Positions 1-5,769 of a stretch of DNA of 6,976 nt are shown here, piece by piece. The DNA is taken from assembly GCA_019747455.1 (NCBI GenBank), contig JAIEQT010000013.1, forward strand, positions 1 through 6,976. Reading direction: 5' to 3'. The DNA comes from Chitinophagaceae bacterium. GTDB lineage: Bacteria > Bacteroidota > Bacteroidia > Chitinophagales > Chitinophagaceae. Positions within the stretch are counted from its first letter, which is position 1. Each line of letters begins with the position of its first letter. A program made the position numbers and the translations under genes. Under the pieces are notes generated by a model. That model was not told the DNA's origin. It made no database searches and saw only the letters and a program-made list of their open reading frames with translations.

Positions 1-1258
1 GTTTATAGCTTAATTGAGTTCCTAAATTTTTAAAAATAGAAGAAGAAATGGTATTGATATTGGTATACGAAGTTTTAGTGCCCTTAATAGTTGAATCTAC
101 AATCTGTGTTTGATCGTTATTGAACTCGCCACGAACAAAATTAGCAGCAATTGAGAATGTATTTCTATTATCAGCGAAATAATCGATACCACCTCTAAAG
201 AAAGCAAATGAACCGGTGTTCTTACCATCTTGCGTATTATAAATATTGCTTGGTGTGCTTAATGTATTATTCCGATCGGTAAGGTTCTGAGAAATTGATT
301 TTCTTTGGTTGTAGTTTCCGCTGGCTGTAATATTCAATTTACCCTGACGTACATTGATATCACCACCGCCATTTAGCATGGCACGTGAATCTATACCGGC
401 ACGAACACCCCCATTATAACCTGCTTTTTTGTTTTTCTTTAATACGATATTCAGAATACCGGCATTACCACCGGATGCATCATATTTTGCAGATGGATTT
501 GTTATCAATTCAACTTTGTCTATTACATCTGCCGGAATTTGATCTAATGTAATAGTAGTTGGGCGGCCATCAATAAAAATTGTTGGAGCTGCATTTCTCA
601 ATGTTACGTTACCATCAATATCTACATTCAATGCAGGAATATTACGCATTAATTCAGTAGCAGTTTGTCCGGCACCAACTAAGTTTTTATCTACATTAAA
701 AATTTTCCTATCTATTCCTAACTCAAACTGAGGCTTAGAAGAAGCGGTTACTGTTACATTAGCTAAGTTAGCGGCATCTTCTTCTATTTTAATATTACCT
801 AAGTCTTTATCTGCCATCCCAAGTATTTGCTGGAAATTTCCACCGCCGTTAGCACTGGCTGCTCCCGCACCACCACCTTGTGGAAATTTAATACCGAAAT
901 TTATCGTTTGCTCTACGGGTTTGTAGTTTAGTGCGGTTAACTTAAGCTTGAAATTGCCAAATAGCGATAATCCTTCAAAACTAAAATCCCCGTTCGGTTT
1001 TGTAATTAAGGTACCTAAGGCAACTTCTTTCATTTTTTTTGTTGCTGTATCAAATTTGTTACCTCTTAGCTGTACGGTAACCCCTTCTACGCCCTTATTC
1101 GTTTTACTGTCTACAATCTTTCCATAGAAGTGACCAATATTGGTATTCTGAGATCCTCCTGCACCACCACGGGCTGCGCCGGCACCCGGAAACTGGGCTT
1201 GAAGCGATAAACTGAAGACGCTCAGTACCAAAAAAGATAGAAATTTTCCCATATTCAT
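1..1258 (-). CDS. TonB-dependent receptor-like outer-membrane beta-barrel protein, N-terminal part
   Basis: The reading frame is open from the ATG at 1258 to the left edge (419 codons); the C-terminal barrel is outside the window. A second in-frame ATG is at 1252. Residues 1-22 form a Sec signal peptide ending in LQAQ. Residues about 43-125 look like a carboxypeptidase-regulatory-like beta-sandwich (GKIVDSKTNKGVEGVTVQL, then NGDFSFEGL). A plug-type domain follows at about 185-275, with ATELMRNIPAL, IFIDGRP, VIDKVELITNPSAKYDASGG and AGILNIVLKK. From about 280 the sequence alternates in the manner of barrel strands. This is the layout of the Bacteroidota 'outer membrane beta-barrel family' related to TonB-dependent receptors, which normally run to about 800-950 residues. 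Glycine/alanine-rich stretches at 25-36 and 127-140 flank the first domain. The substrate cannot be told, and no SusD-like partner is visible within the window. Confidence 0.88.
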   Translation of the reverse strand, partial: MNMGKFLSFLVLSVFSLSLQAQFPGAGAARGGAGGSQNTNIGHFYGKIVDSKTNKGVEGVTVQLRGNKFDTATKKMKEVALGTLITKPNGDFSFEGLSLFGNFKLKLTALNYKPVEQTINFGIKFPQGGGAGAASANGGGNFQQILGMADKDLGNIKIEEDAANLANVTVTASSKPQFELGIDRKIFNVDKNLVGAGQTATELMRNIPALNVDIDGNVTLRNAAPTIFIDGRPTTITLDQIPADVIDKVELITNPSAKYDASGGNAGILNIVLKKNKKAGYNGGVRAGIDSRAMLNGGGDINVRQGKLNITASGNYNQRKSISQNLTDRNNTLSTPSNIYNTQDGKNTGSFAFFRGGIDYFADNRNTFSIAANFVRGEFNNDQTQIVDSTIKGTKTSYTNINTISSSIFKNLGTQLSYK

Positions 1259-1272
1259 TTAATTATACATTG

Positions 1273-1280
1273 CAAAGTTG
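1273..1280 (-). promoter_or_regulatory. Weak candidate -7 box for the outer-membrane receptor gene
   Basis: On the minus strand this reads CAACTTTG, one mismatch from the Bacteroidota -7 consensus TAnnTTTG, and it ends 14 bases before the ATG at 1258. The nearest upstream TTG is only 15 bases away instead of the usual 19 or so, so the match is incomplete. The 131-base gap between the receptor and the DUF445 gene is long enough to hold a promoter, but nothing better was found in it. Confidence 0.22.
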
Positions 1281-1369
1281 CATTCTTGCCTACATCAATG
1301 GTATTTCCATTATACAAGCGGTAATAAGACAAATTTGAGTGGGTAAAGTTTAGGAGGTATGCACTGGCT

Positions 1370-1389
1370 TCACCGATTTATTTCGGTGA
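1370..1389 (-). terminator. Hairpin directly after the DUF445 stop codon
   Basis: TCACCGA (1370-1376) and TCGGTGA (1383-1389) form a perfect 7-bp stem with a 6-base loop, and the hairpin begins on the base after the DUF445 TAA (minus strand). No T-run follows on the minus strand, so it is at best a weak or factor-assisted terminator, or an mRNA 3'-end stabiliser. It separates the DUF445 gene from the receptor gene that follows on the same strand. Confidence 0.4.
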
Positions 1390-1998
1390 TTAAGAGATAA
1401 TAGTCAATAATACCTGTAGTAAACCAATTAAAAAACCCAAAACACCGCCAATAATCTCAACAAAACGAAACTCTTTAGACATAATGGCATTCAATATGCT
1501 TTCAAGCTTATCCGATGAAAATTGAGAGACTTTGTGCGTTACTATTTTTTCTAAATCAAGATCTTGTTTCAAATTACCCATATAGTTCTGCATAATAACA
1601 GGGAACAAATGCTCCAGTTCAGTGATGAACACCGACTTTAATTGGTGAATGGTTTTATCCCCGATAAACATACTGATAACTGGCATTTGCTCAGCCAGTT
1701 TTACGCGTAAAAACTGATCGATATGGCCCTCTACATAGGGCATTAGCTTAGCAATATTCTCCGGATTGGTAATTTTTTGCTCGATATCTGAGAAAGAAAG
1801 CAATTCGTTACTAACCAGCTGACCTAGTTTTTCGGCAAATTGTTTTTGTCTTTTTGGAAAAATACCATGCACCGTTATACCCAAAATTTTTTTCGGCTCT
1901 CGTGGATGAAAAAGCATTTTAATCGCAATCCAATTTGTAAACCAGCCGATAAATGCCGATATAAAGGGTATCAGGTATAATAACTTCATGCTAAGCAT
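1390..1998 (-). CDS. DUF445 family membrane protein (YheB-like)
   Basis: This 202-residue protein has a hydrophobic segment near the N-terminus (about 5-28), a long predicted-helical, amphipathic middle, and a C-terminal hydrophobic segment (about 182-201). The signature GWFTNWIAIKMLFHP (18-32), followed by KKILGITVHGIFPKRQ (36-51) and LGQLVSNELLSF (58-69), is characteristic of DUF445 proteins, whose biochemical role is not established. The length fits the short Bacteroidota version and both ends look intact. Two starts are possible: the ATG at 1998 used here, and one three codons in at 1989 (MKLLYLIPF). The later start resembles relatives better and lies further from the T-run of the tRNA terminator (2001-2006). 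The gene has no obvious promoter of its own, because tRNA-His and its terminator occupy the upstream DNA, so it may depend on read-through. Confidence 0.82.
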   Translation of the reverse strand: MLSMKLLYLIPFISAFIGWFTNWIAIKMLFHPREPKKILGITVHGIFPKRQKQFAEKLGQLVSNELLSFSDIEQKITNPENIAKLMPYVEGHIDQFLRVKLAEQMPVISMFIGDKTIHQLKSVFITELEHLFPVIMQNYMGNLKQDLDLEKIVTHKVSQFSSDKLESILNAIMSKEFRFVEIIGGVLGFLIGLLQVLLTIIS

Positions 1999-2000
1999 TT

Positions 2001-2030
2001 AAAAAACCCGTAAAGCAATTTTACGGGTTT
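2001..2030 (-). terminator. Intrinsic terminator of tRNA-His
   Basis: On the minus strand AAACCCGTAAA, a 5-base loop and TTTACGGGTTT form an 11-bp stem (2004-2014 with 2020-2030), followed by a T-run made by the six A's at 2001-2006; three of these T's also belong to the stem. It starts 6 bases after the tRNA 3' end. No T-run follows on the plus strand, so it works in the tRNA direction only. Confidence 0.8.
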
Positions 2031-2036
2031 GAAGAG

Positions 2037-2111
2037 GGAGAACGATGGGTCTCGAACCCACGGCCTTCAGTGCCACAAACTGACGCTCTAACCAACTGAG
2101 CTACGCTCTCC
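2037..2111 (-). tRNA. tRNA-His (anticodon GTG)
   Basis: The minus strand folds into a full cloverleaf. The acceptor stem pairs GAGAGCG with CGTTCTC (one G-T pair), TA fills positions 8-9, and the D stem is GCTC/GAGC. The anticodon stem TCAGT/ACTGA encloses the loop TTGTGGC with anticodon GTG. A five-base variable loop AGGCC follows, then the T arm GTGGG-TTCGAGA-CCCAT. An extra 5' G (2111) faces C73 (2037), which is the G-1:C73 identity pair used by bacterial histidyl-tRNA synthetase; it supports both the identity and the 75-base boundaries. No CCA is encoded, so it must be added by the CCA-adding enzyme, as is common in Bacteroidota. It has a promoter just upstream and a terminator just downstream, so it appears to be a single-gene transcription unit. 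Confidence 0.97.
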
Positions 2112-2123
2112 GTTTTGGGGTTG

Positions 2124-2153
2124 CAAAAATACAAAAAAAAATAATGTTAGCAA
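2124..2153 (-). promoter_or_regulatory. Promoter of tRNA-His (Bacteroidota -33/-7 type)
   Basis: On the minus strand a TTG (2151-2153, preceded by more T's) is followed after 19 bases by TATTTTTG (2124-2131), an exact fit to TAnnTTTG with spacing usual for the primary Bacteroidota sigma factor. A transcription start a few bases beyond the box would give a leader of about 5-10 bases before the tRNA 5' end at 2111, as expected for a tRNA unit. Confidence 0.7.
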
Positions 2154-2237
2154 AAACAGCTAAATGTTTTAAACAATATTGCTGTACAAACCTTTGTTAA
2201 TTAGGTTTTAGGTGGAATTTTAGGCGTAATTTTAAGT

Positions 2238-2245
2238 TATTTTTG
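2238..2245 (+). promoter_or_regulatory. Candidate -7 box of the prc gene
   Basis: TATTTTTG fits TAnnTTTG exactly and ends 8 bases before the prc ATG. No convincing TTG is present about 19 bases upstream (only TTTTAG at 2218-2223), so the assignment rests on one element and the position. A GAAGG (2245-2249) 4 bases before the ATG resembles a Shine-Dalgarno sequence, but it may fall at or before the transcription start if this box is used. Confidence 0.42.
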
Positions 2246-2253
2246 AAGGTATC

Positions 2254-4428
2254 ATGAAAAAATTTGTAGTATTTATGAAGAGTAGAAATGGTTTGATTTT
2301 GGCCGTTATCCTTTTATTTGGCGGCTTGTTTTTTGCCTTTAGAACTGTATCGGCGAAAGACGATTCGAATGAATTACTAACCCAACAGCAGCGTTTACTA
2401 GGTGCCGTTGCTTCTTTATTAAAAGAACAACATTATAGCCCTAAACAAATTAATGATGATTTTTCCAGAAAAGTTTTCAAAAGTTATTTTGATCAGCTAG
2501 ATAATGATAAAAGTATTTTTTTACAATCTGATATCAATGCCGTTAAAAAATTTGAAACTTCAATTGATGAAGAAATCAATGGTGCTCCGCTACAATTTCA
2601 ACCGGCAGTAAGTGCCATGTATTCAAAGAGGTTGTTAGACGCTGAAAAAATGGCTAAAGAAGTTCTTTCCAAACCCTTCAATTTTACGGTGGAAGAATCC
2701 GTTCAACTAGATGGCGATAAGCTGGATTTTCCAAAGGATATCACAGAGCAAAAAGATAGATGGAGAAAAAAAATTAAATACGCCGTTTTAGAACGATATA
2801 TTAGTCTTGTTGATCAGCAAGAAGCGAATAAAGACAAAAAGGATTTTGTGGCTAAACCCAAAGACAGTTTAGAATTGGAAGCCAGAAATAGTGTTCTTAA
2901 AATAATGGAACGATATTTTAATCGTACCAAAAAAGCATTTACAGAAGAACAAAGATTTAACTCTTTCATCAATGTGGTTACCAACTTGATGGATCCCCAT
3001 ACAGACTATTATCCGCCATTAGAAAAGCGCGCTTTTGATGAACGTATGAGTAATCAATTTTATGGTATCGGAGCACAATTACAACAAGATGATAATGGAG
3101 TAAAAATTGCCAGTATCGTATCAGGCTATCCTGCCTGGAAATCCGGGGAGATTGTAGTAGGAGATTTGATAACCAAAGTAGCACAAGGCAGCGCTGAAGC
3201 GGTAGATATTGCCGGTTATGATGTAGAAGATGCTGTAAAGCTTATTCGTGGGAATAAAGGTACCGAAGTTCGTTTAACACTTCGTAAGCAAGATGGCTCT
3301 TCCAAAACGGTTAGCCTGATTCGGGAGAAGATTGAACAAGATGAGGGCAGGGTGAGAAGTGCAGTGATTGGAGAAGGTGATCATAAAACCGGATATATAT
3401 TCTTGCCCGATTTTTATGCCAACTTTGATGAACAGAGAGGGGCCAGATGTTCAGAAGATGTAGCCCTTGAGGTAGAAAAATTGAAAGCGAAAAAAGTAAA
3501 AGGCATTGTTATTGATCTTAGAAATAATGGTGGGGGCTCTTTGGTTGAAGTGGTACGAATGGTAGGGTTATTTATTAAAAGTGGCCCCATTGTGCAAGTA
3601 AAAGAAAGAGATGGCAGGGTAGATGAACGTACCTGGCGCGATAATGATGAATCTGTTTTATATGATGGTCCACTTACGGTAATGGTGAATGAGTTAAGTG
3701 CTTCTGCCAGTGAAATTTTTGCAGCAGCTATTCAAGATTACAAGCGCGGAATTATTATTGGCAGTACTTCTACATACGGTAAAGGAACCGTTCAACGTCC
3801 TGTTCCATTCGGAAAGCCAATCGATTTTTATAGTAGTAGAACGGAATACGGAGCAGTGAATTTAACTTTTCAAAAATTCTATAGAGTGAATGGTGGTGCT
3901 ACCCAATTGAAAGGAGTAACACCAGATATCATAATGCCTGATCGATATGAGTTTTTAAAGATTCGGGAAAAAGACAACGAAAGCGCTTTGCCTTGGGATG
4001 CTATACCAGCAACTGGTTACCAGCCATGGCAGAATGGAGTAGAAGCGCCTGTTTTAGCAACCATAAGTAAAAAAGAGCAAGCAAAAATTGCTGCTGATCC
4101 ATCATTAAACCTACTACAAGAGAATTTAAAATGGTTAGCTAAAAATGCAGAAGCTCCCATACCCTTACAAATAGATCAATTCAAAGCCATACAAAAACAA
4201 ATTACAACTACCGTAAATCAAAATAATAGTTTATTAAAATTGAAAAACGATTTAATCGTAAATCCGATACAAGTAGATAAAGATAAATACTACAATAATC
4301 CAGATCCCAGTAAAGGTATTCGCTATCAAGAATGGCTGAAATCGCTTAAAACGGATCTGCAAATCGGTGCTAGTGTTCAATTAGTAGAAGAACTCGCAAA
4401 AAAACAAATGCAAACGGTGAAAAATTAA
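2254..4428 (+). CDS. prc: Carboxy-terminal (tail-specific) processing protease, S41 family
   Basis: This 724-residue protein has the full layout of Prc/Tsp, a periplasmic serine protease that degrades or trims proteins from their C-termini. Residues 1-34 are a signal sequence: a basic start, a hydrophobic stretch at 13-29 and a possible cut after TVSA. The helical N-terminal domain spans about 40-255 and ends with the family motif MDPHTDYYPP (246-255). A PDZ domain lies at about 268-356 (FYGIGAQL, GYPAWKSGEIVVGDLI). The S41 core spans about 365-560, with VIDLRNNGGGS (419-429), the nucleophile in SASASEIFA (Ser484), QDY (Asp495, matching the Asp in the E. coli enzyme) and the base in YGKGTVQ (Lys510). 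The C-terminal helical domain, about 565-724, is complete. All catalytic residues are present. In E. coli, Prc acts on penicillin-binding protein 3 and on peptidoglycan hydrolase turnover; the substrates here are unknown. The gene diverges from tRNA-His and precedes the antiterminator gene by 17 bases. Confidence 0.95.
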   Translation: MKKFVVFMKSRNGLILAVILLFGGLFFAFRTVSAKDDSNELLTQQQRLLGAVASLLKEQHYSPKQINDDFSRKVFKSYFDQLDNDKSIFLQSDINAVKKFETSIDEEINGAPLQFQPAVSAMYSKRLLDAEKMAKEVLSKPFNFTVEESVQLDGDKLDFPKDITEQKDRWRKKIKYAVLERYISLVDQQEANKDKKDFVAKPKDSLELEARNSVLKIMERYFNRTKKAFTEEQRFNSFINVVTNLMDPHTDYYPPLEKRAFDERMSNQFYGIGAQLQQDDNGVKIASIVSGYPAWKSGEIVVGDLITKVAQGSAEAVDIAGYDVEDAVKLIRGNKGTEVRLTLRKQDGSSKTVSLIREKIEQDEGRVRSAVIGEGDHKTGYIFLPDFYANFDEQRGARCSEDVALEVEKLKAKKVKGIVIDLRNNGGGSLVEVVRMVGLFIKSGPIVQVKERDGRVDERTWRDNDESVLYDGPLTVMVNELSASASEIFAAAIQDYKRGIIIGSTSTYGKGTVQRPVPFGKPIDFYSSRTEYGAVNLTFQKFYRVNGGATQLKGVTPDIIMPDRYEFLKIREKDNESALPWDAIPATGYQPWQNGVEAPVLATISKKEQAKIAADPSLNLLQENLKWLAKNAEAPIPLQIDQFKAIQKQITTTVNQNNSLLKLKNDLIVNPIQVDKDKYYNNPDPSKGIRYQEWLKSLKTDLQIGASVQLVEELAKKQMQTVKN

Positions 4429-4433
4429 CACGC

Positions 4434-4441
4434 TACCTTTG
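4434..4441 (+). promoter_or_regulatory. Candidate -7 box for the antiterminator-phosphatase pair
   Basis: TACCTTTG fits TAnnTTTG exactly. It lies in the 17-base gap after the prc stop and ends 4 bases before the next ATG, so a start from it would give a leaderless or nearly leaderless mRNA. No TTG is found about 19 bases upstream (the sequence there is A-rich prc coding DNA), so transcription as part of the prc mRNA remains possible. Confidence 0.38.
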
Positions 4442-4445
4442 TAAT

Positions 4446-4964
4446 ATGAGTAAGGCAGAGAAAACTACAGAGAAGCAGTGGTATGCATTGTATACCAAGC
4501 CTCGCTGGGAGAAAAAGATTGATACGGTTTTATTACGAAAGGGAATAGAAAGCTGGTGCCCCTTGCAAAAAGTAGAGCGTCAATGGAGCGATAGGAAAAA
4601 AATTATTGAAGACCCGCTCTTTAAATCCTATGTTTTTGTAAGAATTGATGATACAGAACGTGTTAAAGTATTAATGACAGACGGTGTATTGAACTTTGTT
4701 CATTATTTAGGTAAACCCGCCATCATTAAAGATGAAGAGGTGAATACAATTAAAATGTACCTGGCAGAAAAAGATGCCCGGATCTCCATTATTACCGAAG
4801 AAGGATTTAGGGATGGCGATAAAATACGGGTGAACTACGGAGTATTTATGGATAAGCAAGGAACTATTTTACGGGGTGGTAGGAAAAAAGTATATGTGCA
4901 GTTGCAAAGCCTCGGACAAGTTATGGTAGTAGAATTCCCGGCAGAATATCTTTCCCCGCTATAA
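4446..4964 (+). CDS. UpxY family transcription antiterminator (NusG/RfaH-like)
   Basis: This 172-residue protein has an N-terminal NGN domain (about 10-110), with WYALYTKPRWEKKI (12-25), the hydrophobic strand LFKSYVFVRI (58-67) and VLNFVHYLGKPAIIKDEEV (81-99). A KOW-type domain follows (about 120-170), with GDKIRVNYGVF and KKVYVQLQSLGQVMVVEF. It is shorter than housekeeping NusG and matches the UpxY/LoaP/RfaH type of specialised NusG paralogues. These bind RNA polymerase and allow long polysaccharide operons to be transcribed past terminators. Such genes usually stand first in the operon they control; here the only co-directional gene after it is a phosphatase 8 bp downstream. The family assignment is firm. 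The target is inferred and may be elsewhere on the chromosome. The true NusG of the organism is expected in the secE-nusG-rplK region, which is not in this window. Confidence 0.88.
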   Translation: MSKAEKTTEKQWYALYTKPRWEKKIDTVLLRKGIESWCPLQKVERQWSDRKKIIEDPLFKSYVFVRIDDTERVKVLMTDGVLNFVHYLGKPAIIKDEEVNTIKMYLAEKDARISIITEEGFRDGDKIRVNYGVFMDKQGTILRGGRKKVYVQLQSLGQVMVVEFPAEYLSPL

Positions 4965-4972
4965 ACTTATTT

Positions 4973-5710
4973 ATGCTACAATCAATTTTTGGGAGATCAA
5001 GCATTGAAAGAGATCTTTCATTTATTGGGGTAGATATGCACTCGCATATGTTACCGGGCTTAGATGATGGCGCGGCTACCATAGAAGAATCTTTAGGATA
5101 TTTTCGAAACATGAAAGATTGGGGCTATCATAAATGTATTCTAACACCCCATATCTTACCGGGGGTTCATAATAATTCTCCCGAAACTATTTTGCCTGTT
5201 TTTGAAAGAGTAAAACAAGAGTTGATATGGGCTAATATTGATATGGAGATTGCCGTTGCAGCAGAATATATGGTTGATGAAAAATTTATCGATATACTCA
5301 TGAAGGAAGAACCATTGCTATGCATGGGTAATAAACAAGTACTCATTGAAATGAGTTATGTAGCACCTTCTCCATTTATTGAAACGGCACTTTTTAGATT
5401 GAACATACAAGGCTATAAGCCCATACTGGCACACCCTGAACGATATGGCTATTATAGCGGAAATCTTAATCACTATTATCGATTGAAAGAAATGGGTTGT
5501 TCTTTTCAACTTAACTTATTATCGCTGAGTGGTTATTACGGAGCCCCTGTTAAAAAATTGGCGTTACACATGATCAAAGAAAATTTAATTAGCTATATCG
5601 GTACCGATTTACACCACCATAATCATGTGGATGCCATTAAAGCTTTCACTATTACCAAAGAATTTTATGAGATCACAAAAAGGGTGGACTGGCTGAATAA
5701 AGAATTGTAG
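4973..5710 (+). CDS. CpsB/YwqE-type tyrosine-protein phosphatase (PHP domain)
   Basis: This 245-residue protein carries the metal-binding motifs of the PHP-fold phosphatases CpsB/CapC and YwqE in order: DMHSHMLPGLDDGA (21-34; His23, His25, Asp31/32), LTPH (57-60), AEY (97-99), AHPERY (153-158; His154, Glu156, Arg157) and GTDLHHH (210-216; Asp212, His214). The family is metal-dependent and removes phosphate from the tyrosine-rich tails of bacterial tyrosine kinases that control capsule or exopolysaccharide chain length. No signal peptide is present, so it should be cytoplasmic. The length is normal for the family. The start is 8 bp after the antiterminator stop, so the two genes are almost certainly co-transcribed, and both point to polysaccharide control. 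The partner kinase (Wzc/CapB type) is not in the window. The TAG stop lies inside the first GTAGAC unit of the following repeat. Confidence 0.9.
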   Translation: MLQSIFGRSSIERDLSFIGVDMHSHMLPGLDDGAATIEESLGYFRNMKDWGYHKCILTPHILPGVHNNSPETILPVFERVKQELIWANIDMEIAVAAEYMVDEKFIDILMKEEPLLCMGNKQVLIEMSYVAPSPFIETALFRLNIQGYKPILAHPERYGYYSGNLNHYYRLKEMGCSFQLNLLSLSGYYGAPVKKLALHMIKENLISYIGTDLHHHNHVDAIKAFTITKEFYEITKRVDWLNKEL

Positions 5711-5769
5711 ACAGTAGACTGTGGCTCGTAGACAATAATCCGGAACTCGTAACCCGAAACTCGTAACTA
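5707..5769. repeat. Short tandem-repeat spacer between convergent genes
   Basis: This spacer consists largely of repeated words. GTAGAC occurs at 5707, 5714 and 5728. CTCGTA occurs at 5725, 5746 and 5760. Two directly adjacent 14-base units at 5740-5753 and 5754-5767 (CCGGAACTCGTAAC and CCGAAACTCGTAAC) differ at one base. ACAGT-AG-ACTGT (5711-5722) is a small inverted repeat. The block begins within the phosphatase stop and reaches the mtaB stop. No stem with a T-run is seen, so it is not an obvious terminator. Confidence 0.7.

Noticed and set aside
1370..1389. Strong intrinsic terminator after DUF445
   Set aside because: The stem is perfect but only 7 bp and has no T-run on either strand, so it was kept only as a weak candidate.
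2147..2163. TTAGC/GCTAA inverted repeat over the tRNA-His -33 element as an operator
   Set aside because: A 5-bp repeat in AT-rich DNA is easily due to chance and nothing else supports regulation there.
2978..3184. 68-codon open frame on the minus strand
   Set aside because: It lies wholly inside prc, antisense to the MDPHTDYYPP/PDZ coding region; the product has no recognisable features.
4921..5112. 63-codon open frame on the minus strand
   Set aside because: It runs antisense across the upxY-phosphatase junction and opposite the conserved phosphatase metal-binding motif, so it is a shadow of the real genes.
5318..5509. 63-codon open frame on the minus strand
   Set aside because: It is antisense to the conserved AHPERY part of the phosphatase gene and has no family features or start signals.
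5740..5767. CRISPR array
   Set aside because: The two units are only 14 bases, directly adjacent without spacers, and no cas genes are present.
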